Shown: positions 27,441 to 35,666, counted from the first letter of the stretch. The stretch is DNA of 64,000 nt from an uncultured Bacteroidia bacterium (GCA_902785785.1 CADAAA010000002.1:186001-250000), one strand, 5' to 3'. Made by a program: numbers and translations. Notes: a model not told the origin generated them from the sequence alone.

Positions 27441-27472
27441 GATTTCACCATATATACGGCGATTTCGCCACA
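27441..27472. promoter_or_regulatory. Conserved 32-base block upstream of acyl-CoA ligase, copy 1
   Basis: Identical at 26 of 32 positions to 62913-62944 upstream of the paralogous ligase, by hand alignment. Conserved parts are GATTTCACCA, TACGG and TCGCCACA. It lies 57 bases before the ligase ATG and upstream of a TATTTTAG box (27501-27508). A regulator-binding site shared by the two ligase genes is inferred. Confidence 0.5.
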
Positions 27473-27528
27473 TTATTTCAAATAGTACGCGTGAAGTATT
27501 TATTTTAGCAAAACTAAAACCACATCAC

Positions 27529-29190
27529 ATGGATCAGAACTATTTGAGCAAGCATTATCTCTGGAAACTCCAGGAGACAGTAAAGGGGTGCTGGGACAAG
27601 AAAGCGCTCTGCAACTACAACGGCGAGTCCTTCACTTTCAGCGACCTGGCTGCAAATATAGAGAAATTCCACATACTTTTCGAACAGTCGGGCATTCAAA
27701 AGGGTGATAAAATCGCCATTTGCGCCAAGAACACCGCCCGCTGGGCCGTTTCTTTCTTTGCCATCAACACTTATGGCGCCGTGGCAGTACCTATCCTCTG
27801 CGACTTCCATCCCGACAGCATCAACCACCTTGTGGACCACTCGGAGAGCATCGCTTTCTTCGTCGACGGTGATATCTGGGCGAAGCTGGATGTCAAGAAG
27901 ATGCCCCTTGTCAGGAGTGTAGTCAACGTGCAGGATTTCACGGTATTGTACTCTTCCGACGGATTGATCGAGAAGGCTTTCGCTGGCCTTGAGGCTTCAT
28001 TCGCCGCCAAGTATCCCTCCGGATTCTCGCGCGACGATGTCGTCTATCCGACCGACAATGCCGAGGACCTTGCCATCATCAATTATACTTCCGGCACGAC
28101 GAGCGCCCCGAAGGGTGTCATGCTGAAGTATGACAGCTTCACCGCGACGGTCGAGTACGCCCAGACCAATGTCAAGGCTACTCCCGATGATACGCTGGTG
28201 TCAATGCTGCCGATGGCGCACATGTACGGTCTCGCTTTCGAACTGACCTATCCCTTGTGCTCCGGAGTCACCATCTATTTCCTTGGCAAGACCCCTTCGC
28301 CGAGCCTGCTGCTCAAAGCCATGAAGGAAGTGCGTCCTTACATGATAGTCACTGTGCCTCTGGTGATGGAGAAAGTCTACAAATCTTCGCTGAAGCCCAT
28401 GCTGCAGAAGCCTTCGATCAAGTTCGCGACCAAGGTTCCCGGCATCCGCGGGATCATTTACAAGAAGATGCGCGAGGGACTGGATGCTGCTTTCGGAGGA
28501 CGTTGCGGCCATTATATCATGGGCGGAGCGCCGCTCAATCCCGAGGTCGAAGACCTTTTCCGCAAGATCAAGCTGCGCTATACGGTAGGCTACGGCATGA
28601 CGGAGGCCTGCCCTCTGCTTGCCTATGAGGACCCCGCCCGTTTCGTCAAGGGGTCCTGCGGCAAGCCGGTCACTTGTGCGGAGGTCCGTATCGACTCCGA
28701 GGACCCGCAGAATATTGCCGGCGAGATCCAGGCGAAGGGCCGCAACATCTGTATCGGCTATTTCAAGAATCCAGAGGCTTCGGCCGGAGCTTTCACCGAG
28801 GACGGATTCCTGCGTACTGGAGACCTGGGCGTGATGGACGCTGCCGGCAACATCTTCATCAAGGGCCGCTCGAAGAGCATGATACTCTCCTCCAACGGTC
28901 AGAACATCTATCCTGAGGAAGTTGAGGCCGTCGTCAACAGCCAGGACTTCGTCGTCGAGTCCGTCGTCGTGGACCGCGCTTCAAAGCTCGTCGCGATGGT
29001 CTACCTCGATGAGGATGCCATGAAGAAGGCGGGCCTGGATGCCGAGGCCGTCTCCGATGTGCCCGAGGCCATCCGCATCGCCGCAAACCGCAAGCTCCCG
29101 GTTTACAGCCAGATAACCAAGGTCGAAGTCGTCCCCGTGCCTTTCGAGAAGACTCCCAAGATGAGCATCAAGCGCTTCCTGTACAAGTAG
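27529..29190 (+). CDS. AMP-binding long-chain fatty acid-CoA ligase-like enzyme
   Basis: A 553-residue member of the ANL adenylate-forming family. The ATP motif is IINYTSGTTSAPKGVM (around residue 185), followed by GYGMTEACPLLAYEDP, the adenylate motif LRTGDLGVMDAAGNIFIKGR and the C-terminal Lys in KTPKMSIKRFLYK. It activates an acyl chain to acyl-AMP and acyl-CoA. Compact relative to E. coli FadD. The ATG at 27529 is preferred to a longer frame that reads into the regulatory spacer. A close paralog starts at 63026. Confidence 0.88.
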   Translation: MDQNYLSKHYLWKLQETVKGCWDKKALCNYNGESFTFSDLAANIEKFHILFEQSGIQKGDKIAICAKNTARWAVSFFAINTYGAVAVPILCDFHPDSINHLVDHSESIAFFVDGDIWAKLDVKKMPLVRSVVNVQDFTVLYSSDGLIEKAFAGLEASFAAKYPSGFSRDDVVYPTDNAEDLAIINYTSGTTSAPKGVMLKYDSFTATVEYAQTNVKATPDDTLVSMLPMAHMYGLAFELTYPLCSGVTIYFLGKTPSPSLLLKAMKEVRPYMIVTVPLVMEKVYKSSLKPMLQKPSIKFATKVPGIRGIIYKKMREGLDAAFGGRCGHYIMGGAPLNPEVEDLFRKIKLRYTVGYGMTEACPLLAYEDPARFVKGSCGKPVTCAEVRIDSEDPQNIAGEIQAKGRNICIGYFKNPEASAGAFTEDGFLRTGDLGVMDAAGNIFIKGRSKSMILSSNGQNIYPEEVEAVVNSQDFVVESVVVDRASKLVAMVYLDEDAMKKAGLDAEAVSDVPEAIRIAANRKLPVYSQITKVEVVPVPFEKTPKMSIKRFLYK

Positions 29191-29193
29191 GGA

Positions 29194-29208
29194 CTGACAT
29201 TTCGTCAG
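29194..29208. promoter_or_regulatory. Palindromic operator-like site upstream of htpG
   Basis: CTGACATTTCGTCAG is an inverted repeat ending 86 bases before the htpG ATG, just past the stop of the ligase gene. It matches the dnaK-upstream palindrome (851-865, opposite strand) at 13 of 15 positions. TGGAACA follows at 29220, as TGGCACA does before dnaK. Confidence 0.55.
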
Positions 29209-29244
29209 TCATGCCGGACTGGAACACAATTTGACTGAATAGAT

Positions 29245-29273
29245 GCGTCGCCTCATGGCGGCGCACTTTTTTT
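29245..29273 (+). promoter_or_regulatory. GC-rich hairpin with T-tract in the htpG leader
   Basis: GCGTCGCC/GGCGGCGC (8 bp, one G-T pair, TCAT loop) followed after AC by seven T. By itself it reads as a terminator for the ligase gene. Its position between the shared promoter-like region and CAATAAAAC (29276-29284) matches the dnaK leader hairpin, so it may be part of the htpG 5' leader. Confidence 0.5.
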
Positions 29274-29293
29274 GTCAATAAAACAACAACGAT

Positions 29294-31294
29294 ATGGAAA
29301 ACAAAGGTAAAATCGGAGTGACTACCGAGAACATATTCCCGGTCATCAAGCAGTTTCTTTATTCGGACCATGAGATATTCTTGCGCGAACTTGTGGCGAA
29401 TGCCGTCGATGCCACGCAGAAGATGAAGGCTCTGGCCCTCAGCGGGGATTACAAGGAGGAGCTCGGGGACCTGAAGGTCCGCATAGAGCTCGACGAGAAG
29501 GCAAAGACCCTGAAGGTCATCGACGAAGGCATAGGCATGACCGAAGAGGAAGTCGACAAGTACATCAACCAGATAGCGTTCTCCTCGGCAGGGGAGTTCC
29601 TTGAGAAGTACAAGGACCAGATCGGCAATATCATCGGCCATTTCGGACTGGGATTCTATTCCGCTTTCATGGTGTCCGAAAAGGTTACCATCGAGACTCT
29701 GAGCTGGAAGGAGGGTGCCAAGGCAGTCAAATGGACCTGCGACGGCAGCCCGGAGTATACGATGGAGGAGTGTGACAAGTCCGGTCGTGGAACCGTCATT
29801 ACGCTATATCTCGACAAGGATTCCGAGGAGTTCGCTTCCAAGGGCCGTATCCAGCAGCTGCTCAACAAGTACTGCAAGTTCATGCCGGTACCCATCGTGT
29901 TCGGCAAGGAGCAGGAGTGGAAGGACGGCAAGTATGTCGACACGGACAAGGACAACGTCGTCAACAAGATCGAGCCCATCTGGACCAAGGCCCCGTCCAG
30001 CCTCAAGGAGGAGGACTACATGGCATTCTACAAGGCCTTGTATCCGATGGAAGAGGATCCCATGTTCCACATCCACCTGAACGTGGATTATCCTTTCAAC
30101 CTCACCGGAGTGCTGTACTTCCCGAAGATCAAGGAGAGGATGGCCATCGACAAGCACAAGATACAGTTGTACTGCAACCAGATGTTCGTCACGGACCACG
30201 TCGACAATATAGTCCCTGACTTCCTGACGCTTCTCCACGGTGTCATAGATTCTCCTGATATTCCGCTGAACGTCTCCAGGAGCTATCTCCAGAGTGACGC
30301 GAACGTCAAGAAGATTTCCACATACATCACCAAGAAGGTTGCTGACAGGCTTGAAGACATCTTCAAGAATGAACGGCAGGCTCTCGAGAGCAAGTGGGAC
30401 AACCTCAAGCTCTTCATAGAGTACGGTATGCTCACTGACGAGAAGTTCTGTGAGAGGGCCCTCAAGTTTGCTTTGCTTAAGAATACCGACGGCAAGTACT
30501 TCAGCCTTGACGAATACCGTACGGCGATCGAGCCGCAGCAGACCGACAAGGACAAGAAGGTAGTGTACCTGTATGCCACCGATGTGGAGGCACAGTATCC
30601 ATTCATCGAAGGCGCGAAGGCTCAGGGCTATGACGTATTGCTGATGGACTGCGAGCTCGATTCGCACTTCGTGAACCTGCTTGAAAGCAAGGTCGAGAAT
30701 ACCAGGTTCGCACGCGTCGATTCCGACTCCGTAGCCAACCTCATCCCGAAGGAGGACCGCGTGAAGCTTGAGATGAAGGAGGACGAGCGCTACGACCTCG
30801 AGAATATGTTCAAGGCCGTCATGCCGTCCGAGAACGAGTACTATGTGATTGGCGACAATCTCGGTGAGGATGCAGCGCCTATCCTTATCACCCAGAGCGA
30901 GTTCATGCGCCGCTACCGCGAGATGAGCGCTCTCGGCGGAGGTATGAACTTCTACGGCGAGATGCCCAAGTCGTACAATATCACAGTGAACATGGACAAC
31001 CCGCTCGTCGCGCAGATCATGGCCGCGAAGCAGGAAGGTGTCGCGCCGCAGGGCGAACTTCCGCCGGAGGCTCCGAAGGATGCCTCCGACGCGGAGAAGG
31101 AAGCCGCCCGTCAGGCGCGCGACGATGTCCGTCATGCACACAAGGCCGATGTCGAGGCTTTCGCCCGTTCCAACGAGATGCTTCATCAGATCGCAGACCT
31201 GGCCCTGCTTGCTAACGGCATGCTCAAGGGCAAGGCGCTCAGCGACTTCATCTCGCGAAGCGAGAAAGTCGTCAGGGATGCGTTCTTGAAATAA
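29294..31294 (+). CDS. htpG: Molecular chaperone HtpG (Hsp90)
   Basis: A 666-residue cytosolic Hsp90 homodimer subunit. The GHKL ATPase domain shows LRELVANAVDATQKM, KVIDEGIGMTEEEV and GHFGLGFYSAFMV; the middle domain contains SRSYLQSDANVKK, typically involved in ATP hydrolysis. An acidic/Ala-rich insert (about residues 580-620) precedes the dimerisation end. The leader shares a palindrome and CAATAAAAC motif with dnaK. Confidence 0.97.
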   Translation: MENKGKIGVTTENIFPVIKQFLYSDHEIFLRELVANAVDATQKMKALALSGDYKEELGDLKVRIELDEKAKTLKVIDEGIGMTEEEVDKYINQIAFSSAGEFLEKYKDQIGNIIGHFGLGFYSAFMVSEKVTIETLSWKEGAKAVKWTCDGSPEYTMEECDKSGRGTVITLYLDKDSEEFASKGRIQQLLNKYCKFMPVPIVFGKEQEWKDGKYVDTDKDNVVNKIEPIWTKAPSSLKEEDYMAFYKALYPMEEDPMFHIHLNVDYPFNLTGVLYFPKIKERMAIDKHKIQLYCNQMFVTDHVDNIVPDFLTLLHGVIDSPDIPLNVSRSYLQSDANVKKISTYITKKVADRLEDIFKNERQALESKWDNLKLFIEYGMLTDEKFCERALKFALLKNTDGKYFSLDEYRTAIEPQQTDKDKKVVYLYATDVEAQYPFIEGAKAQGYDVLLMDCELDSHFVNLLESKVENTRFARVDSDSVANLIPKEDRVKLEMKEDERYDLENMFKAVMPSENEYYVIGDNLGEDAAPILITQSEFMRRYREMSALGGGMNFYGEMPKSYNITVNMDNPLVAQIMAAKQEGVAPQGELPPEAPKDASDAEKEAARQARDDVRHAHKADVEAFARSNEMLHQIADLALLANGMLKGKALSDFISRSEKVVRDAFLK

Positions 31295-31297
31295 AAC

Positions 31298-31326
31298 GAA
31301 AGGGACCCGGCCGGGGTCCCTTTCTT
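31298..31326. terminator. Bidirectional terminator between htpG and folE
   Basis: An 11-bp stem GAAAGGGACCC/GGGTCCCTTTC with a short GC loop sits between the convergent htpG and folE ends, flanked by A-rich and T-rich sequence on either side. Confidence 0.8.
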
Positions 31327-31918
31327 ATTTCCTGTCGATCAGGTTGAGGAATTCGTTCCTTGTCCTGGCCGAACTCAGGAAGATACCCGAGAAGGCCGAG
31401 GTGGTCGTGACTGCGTTTGACTTCTGCACGCCGCGCATCGACATGCAGGTATGCTGCGCCTCGATGACGACCGCGACTCCGAGTGGATGCAGCGACTCCT
31501 CGATGCAGTTGCGGATTTGTACGGTCAGGCGCTCCTGGACCTGGAGCCTGCGGGCGTAGGTCTCCACGACGCGAGCGATCTTGCTCAGTCCGGTAATCTT
31601 TCCGTTAGGGATATATGCTACGTGGGCCTTGCCAATGAAGGGGCACATGTGGTGCTCGCACATAGAATAGAGCTCGATGTCCCTGACGATGACCATCTGC
31701 TTGTACTCCTCGTCAAAAATGGCCTTCTGGATGATCTCGGTGCCATCCTGCTCATAGCCCTGGGTCATGAACTGCAGCGCTTTCGCCACGCGCTCGGGGG
31801 TCTTCACGAGCCCCTCGCGCGCGGGATCCTCACCGATGAGGCGGAGTATCTCCTTGACGTGAGCAGCTATCTCCGAGGTCACTTTTTCGTCGTATATTTC
31901 TTCTTTGATATATGGCAT
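31325..31918 (-). CDS. folE: GTP cyclohydrolase I
   Basis: A 197-residue enzyme that converts GTP to dihydroneopterin triphosphate, the first step of folate (and queuosine precursor) synthesis. Zinc-binding motif [15 protein letters not shown] and later [12 protein letters not shown] supply the conserved Cys and His ligands; [20 protein letters not shown] is also typical. Divergent from the DUF2795 gene. Confidence 0.97.
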   Translation of the reverse strand: MPYIKEEIYDEKVTSEIAAHVKEILRLIGEDPAREGLVKTPERVAKALQFMTQGYEQDGTEIIQKAIFDEEYKQMVIVRDIELYSMCEHHMCPFIGKAHVAYIPNGKITGLSKIARVVETYARRLQVQERLTVQIRNCIEESLHPLGVAVVIEAQHTCMSMRGVQKSNAVTTTSAFSGIFLSSARTRNEFLNLIDRK

Positions 31919-31938
31919 AGGATATGTAGTATTTTTTC

Positions 31939-31946
31939 TATCTTTG
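31939..31946 (+). promoter_or_regulatory. -7 promoter element of the DUF2795 gene
   Basis: TATCTTTG, 61 bases before the ATG; matches TAnnTTTG. Confidence 0.6.
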
Positions 31947-32007
31947 CGGAAAATTACCGCATAGCAAATTTAGGAAAAATAATAACAACTTAACTATTAC
32001 CGAGTAT

Positions 32008-32229
32008 ATGTATTGGACATTGGAATTTGCCGGTAGCCTGGACGACGCACCGTGGCCGGCAACTAAGGACGAACTTATCGACTACGCCAACCGTTCCGGC
32101 GCTCCCGAGGAAGTGATCGAGAACCTCTCGGAACTCGAGGACGACGGCGAGATCTATGAAAGCATCGAAGACATCTGGCCCGACTACCCCACGAAGGAAG
32201 ATTTTTTCTTTAACGAGGAAGAGTACTAA
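32008..32229 (+). CDS. DUF2795 family protein, host gene of the integration site
   Basis: A 73-residue acidic protein (MYWTLEFAGSLDDAPWPATK ... FFFNEEEY) matching the short DUF2795 proteins common in Bacteroidota; function unknown. Its last 21 bases (32209-32229, including the stop codon) recur with 2-3 differences at 35054-35074 and 36134-36154. This is what a site-specific element inserting at the gene's 3' end and restoring its coding sequence would leave. Confidence 0.88.
   Translation: MYWTLEFAGSLDDAPWPATKDELIDYANRSGAPEEVIENLSELEDDGEIYESIEDIWPDYPTKEDFFFNEEEY
32209..32229 (+). repeat. att-like 21-base direct repeat, copy A
   Basis: TTTAACGAGGA followed by AGAG and TACTAA, at the end of the DUF2795 gene. 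Copies B and C differ only in the four central bases. The following ~120 bases (to 32352) also recur after copy C. Interpreted as the left attachment site of the island. Confidence 0.6.
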
Positions 32230-32300
32230 TTGTAAATCATTTATCTACAATGTGTTATAGGAACGGTCTGGTTTGATGCCGGATCGTTTCTTTTTAAAGC

Positions 32301-33617
32301 CTACTTGTGCCACATATTCTTGAGCTGCCAGTATGAATACTGTGGTCCGGAACTATAATAACTATGGGACGGCTTTGATTCTTCGGTCTTGATGATCCTT
32401 GGATTGATCAGTTTGTCAATATGTTTCTTAGAGAGAAGGGGGTCCTTTCCTTTGATGAATGGATCGATGAAATCGGCTTTTGATTTCATCCATCCAATCT
32501 CATCCATTTTCTCCTGATCTTCGGAAAGACCTTGTTTCTCCAGATGTGCTTCAAAGGCGGCGATGTATTCCCGGATCATGCAGGAGACTCTCCATCGATT
32601 TACATCAAAGAGCAGATCCTGGACTTTTTCCAGTTCCGCGTCTTTAAGTGCCTGAATCCGTTTGCGTTCTTCCTCCTCAAGACGTTTCCGCTCTTCTTCC
32701 TGTCTTCTGCGTTCTTCTTCCAATTTCCTTTGGCGCTCCCTCTCATCTCGGTCATCCGCGATTATTCCCAGAACCTCGATGACATGCTGTATCTTTTCCT
32801 CCAGTTTCGTGTATTTGGTATCCTGTGCTGCACATAGGTCATATGAAGAACCACAGTGGTGCTCGTACCGATCGCATTCAAATCTCAATACTCCACTACC
32901 GACGGTATGATACCGGTCCTTGGTCCCATCGTCATTGGTTGCCTGGCGATAAACTTCTCTCAGGAAGGTTTGGATTTCGTGGCCGCGTACGATGATGAAG
33001 GTAGTACATTCCGGACGATACTGGCTCTTGTCATTGACTATTTTCAGGTCATATCCTTTGGCCTTGGCAGCCTTGATGATGGTGGAATAGATGCGGAGAG
33101 CCCTGTCCTCTTGCTCTTGTGACACTCGCATGGAAAGCCATTTGTCTGCCTTGCATTGAAATGGGTTTTTGGCATTCCATGGATTATTCTCGCGGAAATT
33201 CTTCTCACGGAGTTTCGCTTTCGTGTCCAGGATAATCGGGTCTATTGCATAGAGGACATCCGGCACCCGATAGAGGGGGGCGATTTCATTTTCTTCAGAA
33301 GGCAGTTCTTTGGTCGGATACTTTCCGCCCGGATCTTTCTTGGCTTCCGTTTTCTTCGGTTGTACCGAGAAATATTTCTTGATGATATATTCATCGGTAT
33401 TGATCAAGACTGAATCATCCTTTGTCTCGGGCAATGCTGTCTTCTGCGCTGGCTTCCCGAACTTCAAAGCACTCCAATATCCGCTGGAGGGCCGTGGGAT
33501 GTTGTATTTAAAGCAGATAGCTTTCAACTCAGTTTGCTTAAGACCAAGGGCTTTTTCGGTTTTCCCGACACCTTCGGTCCACATCATGTCATAGATTTGT
33601 TTCCTTGTCAGTTCCAT
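32301..33617 (-). CDS. Island protein of unknown function with N-terminal LTR-YW module and coiled coil
   Basis: A 438-residue protein, not assigned to a named family. The N-terminus (LTRKQIYDMMWTEGVGKTEK ... IPRPSSGYWSALKFGKPAQK) matches a pattern I recall from scattered mobile-element proteins (LTR-E-LY--VW ... IP-P--GYWA-L--GK), probably a DNA-binding fold. Residues about 290-345 form a strongly charged coiled coil (RQRKLEEERRRQEEERKR). A DUF-like centre holds ECTTFIIVRGHEIQTFLREV. A fragment of a second copy's C-terminus survives at 36222-36277. Probable operon with the helix-turn-helix gene, 2 bases apart. Confidence 0.7.
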   Translation of the reverse strand: MELTRKQIYDMMWTEGVGKTEKALGLKQTELKAICFKYNIPRPSSGYWSALKFGKPAQKTALPETKDDSVLINTDEYIIKKYFSVQPKKTEAKKDPGGKYPTKELPSEENEIAPLYRVPDVLYAIDPIILDTKAKLREKNFRENNPWNAKNPFQCKADKWLSMRVSQEQEDRALRIYSTIIKAAKAKGYDLKIVNDKSQYRPECTTFIIVRGHEIQTFLREVYRQATNDDGTKDRYHTVGSGVLRFECDRYEHHCGSSYDLCAAQDTKYTKLEEKIQHVIEVLGIIADDRDERERQRKLEEERRRQEEERKRLEEEERKRIQALKDAELEKVQDLLFDVNRWRVSCMIREYIAAFEAHLEKQGLSEDQEKMDEIGWMKSKADFIDPFIKGKDPLLSKKHIDKLINPRIIKTEESKPSHSYYSSGPQYSYWQLKNMWHK

Positions 33618-33619
33618 GG

Positions 33620-33952
33620 CTATCTTCTGTAATAACTGGAGTATGTAACGGGCTTTACTTTGGATTCTTCAACCCATTTGATCAATTCATCCTCAAAGAA
33701 ATAGATGTTATGTCCCCGTTTGTAATGGGGGATTTCCCTGTCATTGACAAATCTTCGTACAGTACCGACTTTCATTTGAAGGATTTCCGCCGCACGCTCG
33801 ATCAGGATAGGCCGATGCTTGTCAGCGCCCAGTCCCAATTGTTTTTCAATATGATCCAGGGCGGCACGCATCTCAGCGACTTCTTCGATGAGATAGTTCA
33901 CCGCTTTGGGAACTGCACTCATTGTGAGTTCCTCTTTGATAATTTCTTCCAT
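33620..33952 (-). CDS. Helix-turn-helix (excisionase/MerR-like) DNA-binding protein
   Basis: A 110-residue protein. A helical N-terminus (NYLIEEVAEMRAALDHIEKQ) is followed by an HTH_17-type module: LIERAAEILQMKVGTVRRFV, then NDREIPHYKRGHNIYFFEDELIKWV. Such proteins occur next to toxin or mobile-element genes and may regulate the island or act as an excision factor. It precedes the 438-residue gene by 2 bases. Confidence 0.75.
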   Translation of the reverse strand: MEEIIKEELTMSAVPKAVNYLIEEVAEMRAALDHIEKQLGLGADKHRPILIERAAEILQMKVGTVRRFVNDREIPHYKRGHNIYFFEDELIKWVEESKVKPVTYSSYYRR

Positions 33953-34016
33953 AATATGTTAAATGAGATTGGTTTTTGAAAAATAAGAATAAAAGCTGCT
34001 ATTTGCAACATTTAAT

Positions 34017-34039
34017 AACCTATGCTTTTTACATAGGTT
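34017..34039. repeat. Short hairpin upstream of the HTH gene
   Basis: AACCTATG (34017-34024) and CATAGGTT (34032-34039) form a perfect 8-bp stem with a 7-base loop, 65 bases before the HTH start. Could be an operator; function unknown. Confidence 0.4.
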
Positions 34040-34069
34040 GATACGATTTGGTACGTCGTATTGTTTTCT

Positions 34070-34100
34070 GCTAAATCATCGAAACATTTCGAGATTTAGC
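34070..34100. promoter_or_regulatory. 31-base palindrome (GCTAAATC...GATTTAGC), copy 1
   Basis: GCTAAATC (34070-34077) and GATTTAGC (34093-34100) flank an inner TCGAAA/TTTCGA repeat. A weaker version lies at 36314-36344, 33 bases before an ATPase-gene remnant. It may mark the place where an ATPase gene was lost, or regulate the HTH or RelB genes. Confidence 0.5.
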
Positions 34101-34159
34101 GGAAAATGATCACATACTGCGTTGAGAATATCGTAAATAATATTTCGTCATTTTGGGGC

Positions 34160-34196
34160 ACATTTATTGCATCTTGCTATAAATGTATTATATTTG
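34160..34196 (+). promoter_or_regulatory. Operator and promoter of the RelB/PIN toxin-antitoxin operon
   Basis: Inverted repeat ACATTTAT (34160-34167) / ATAAATGT (34179-34186) lies directly upstream of TATATTTG (34189-34196), 20 bases before the antitoxin ATG. This is the expected layout for autorepression by a ribbon-helix-helix antitoxin. Confidence 0.55.
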
Positions 34197-34216
34197 CATG
34201 ACTAATAGATGATAAT

Positions 34217-34513
34217 ATGTCACAGGTTTCAATGACTGTCCGGATGGATTCCGGCCTTAAATCTTCATTTGATGCGCTCTGTTCCCAGTTTGGAATGAGT
34301 GCCAATACTGCTATGAATATCTTTGCCAAGGCGGTTGTCCAGCGCGGCAAGATTCCTTTTGAGATCCGAGGTGATAAGCCGGTTGCTGCTGAAGAAAGTG
34401 AGGGACTGAAAGCATTTCGTGCCATACGTGCTATGGCGGAAGCGGGTGCTTTCCCTGACCTTACCCTTGATGAAATCAACGAGGAAATCCGCGAGGCGAG
34501 GAGGACAAGATGA
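34217..34513 (+). CDS. RelB/DinJ-family antitoxin
   Basis: A 98-residue protein with the ribbon-helix-helix N-terminus VSMTVRMDSGLKSSFDALCS then GMSANTAMNIFAKAVVQ, typical of RelB/DinJ. The C-terminal half, ending EINEEIREARRTR, would bind the toxin. Its stop overlaps the next start by four bases. The partner is a PIN nuclease rather than a RelE/YafQ toxin. Confidence 0.87.
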   Translation: MSQVSMTVRMDSGLKSSFDALCSQFGMSANTAMNIFAKAVVQRGKIPFEIRGDKPVAAEESEGLKAFRAIRAMAEAGAFPDLTLDEINEEIREARRTR

Positions 34514-34917
34514 AAGTATTCGCTGTTTTCGACACGAACATCCTTGTTTCTGCGTTAATCTCACGTCGGTCCGACACTGCCGTCGTGCTTGCATTGGAGA
34601 CTTTGCTCTCGGGTGAAGTCATTCCGTTGTACAATGACGAGATTCTTCAGGAATATGATGAGGTGCTGCACCGGGAGAAGTTTAATCTTCCGGAAAGTCT
34701 TGTTGATGCGACTATAGGCCAGATTAAAAAGGATGGGATCGCTTCCGAGAGAATTCATACGGAAGAATCATTCCCGGATTCGACAGATATAGTCTTCTAC
34801 GAGGTCGCATTGTCAAAGGACGACTCCTTCCTGGTTACCGGAAACATCAAACATTTTCCCAAAAATCCCATTGTCGTTACTCCTTCTGAATTCTTAAGAC
34901 TGATTGGGAAACTATAG
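34510..34917 (+). CDS. PIN-domain toxin (COG1569-type RNase)
   Basis: A 135-residue putative toxin. Conserved acidic residues sit in VFDTNILVSAL (Asp8), near YNDEILQEY, and in SKDDSFLVTGNIKHFP. PIN proteins are Mg-dependent RNases, often cutting tRNA or rRNA. It overlaps the RelB-type antitoxin gene, giving a toxin-antitoxin module that probably stabilises the island. Confidence 0.87.
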   Translation: MKVFAVFDTNILVSALISRRSDTAVVLALETLLSGEVIPLYNDEILQEYDEVLHREKFNLPESLVDATIGQIKKDGIASERIHTEESFPDSTDIVFYEVALSKDDSFLVTGNIKHFPKNPIVVTPSEFLRLIGKL

Positions 34918-34919
34918 TA

Positions 34920-35015
34920 GGTTATGCCATGTTTCTTTCAACTCGTTTTAGGGCATGGGCGTGTGAAACAAGTCATGCCAGATCTGGGGCCAGAACATAG
35001 TGAAGCAGCATAACC
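34920..35015. repeat. Imperfect inverted-repeat stretch downstream of the PIN gene
   Basis: GGTTATGC (34920-34927) and GCATAACC (35008-35015) bound about 80 bases that contain further partial complementarity (CATGTTTC, GAAACAAGTCATG). It covers most of the spacer between the PIN gene and repeat B. Could be a terminator or recombination remnant; no gene is seen here. Confidence 0.35.
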
Positions 35016-35053
35016 CATTGACAATCAACCAGCATTCAATCCTCTGCAACCAA

Positions 35054-35074
35054 TTTAACGAGGAGGAATACTAA
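35054..35074 (+). repeat. att-like 21-base direct repeat, copy B
   Basis: TTTAACGAGGA-GGAA-TACTAA; 18 of 21 bases as in copy A. An ATTGACAATCAA motif lies 26 bases upstream (35017-35028), and a related ATTGAGAATCAA lies 15 bases before copy C, so B and C may both be right ends of elements. Confidence 0.55.
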
Positions 35075-35249
35075 GGCAGAGATTCGCTCTTAACATACTG
35101 ATTTACGGCGAGATAAGCAAAAATTATTTGTTTGTCTCGCTGTCATTTTTGCATCAAATTTAGTCGTAAATAACGCTGAAAGACGCTAAAAATCGCGTGT
35201 TTTACAGATAAACTTGTCAATTTTTCATCCGATTGATTTTTCCTCGTGA
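35075..35249. other. Gene-free AT-rich island segment
   Basis: No open frame of note. It contains an inverted repeat GCGAGA...TCTCGC around 35108-35139. Nothing else could be supported. Confidence 0.4.
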
Positions 35250-35384
35250 ATATTGGGGTGCATCATTAAAACAGTCCTCCAGAATCAAAGAGCCGAATAT
35301 GGCAAAGCAATTGTGTCAACGCTGTCGACACAATTACAGGAACGTTACGGCGTGGATTCAATCTCCGGAATAATCGGAGAATGA
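35250..35384 (+). pseudogene. Remnant of a DUF1016 (YhcG-like) nuclease gene
   Basis: An open stretch after a stop codon, without a start of its own, reads QNQRAEYGKAIVSTLSTQLQ then ERYGVDSISGIIGE and stops. This fits the N-terminal helical region of DUF1016/PDDEXK proteins (typically RAEYGKAVI--LS--L---YG). Such genes are common cargo of restriction and mobile loci. Only about 45 codons remain. Confidence 0.5.
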
Positions 35385-35390
35385 TGCAAT

Positions 35391-35666
35391 TTACTTGTTC
35401 TGGTAGTGCCCCTTCATTGAGAAAACATATACCAGAATCCTTTCTCCGTCTACTGAGTAGATAATCCTGTCAGTTTTGTTGATTCTACGGGACCACTTGC
35501 CAGTGAGGTTGTGCTTGAGCGGCTCCGGTTTTCCGATGCCTGAGTAGGGATGCTCAGCAATATCCTTGAGGATTTCCTTTATTTTAATGACCGTTTTCTC
35601 ATCAGTTTTCTTCCACTCGTCAAAATCCTTCCGCGCCTGGGGAAGAAAGGCAATATTATAGCTCAT
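35391..35666 (-). CDS. YoeB/Txe-family mRNA interferase toxin
   Basis: A 91-residue RelE-superfamily toxin: NIAFLPQARKDFDEWKKTD, GIGKPEPLKHNLTGKWSRRI, and the C-terminal MKGHYQNK with the His-Tyr pair expected at the active site. YoeB toxins cut mRNA at the ribosome. Overlaps its antitoxin gene by 11 bases. Confidence 0.93.
   Translation of the reverse strand: MSYNIAFLPQARKDFDEWKKTDEKTVIKIKEILKDIAEHPYSGIGKPEPLKHNLTGKWSRRINKTDRIIYSVDGERILVYVFSMKGHYQNK

Noticed and set aside
27441-27472. Coding extension of the acyl-CoA ligase through the shared block
   Set aside because: The longer frame gives an atypical N-terminus, and the block is conserved upstream of the paralog irrespective of frame.
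29804-31186. A 460-codon minus-strand frame opposite htpG
   Set aside because: Antisense shadow; no recognisable domain or start signal.
34920-35015. Integron attC-like site after the PIN gene
   Set aside because: The end sequences GTTATGC/GCATAAC do not fit the GTTRRRY/RYYYAAC core consensus and there is no integron integrase.
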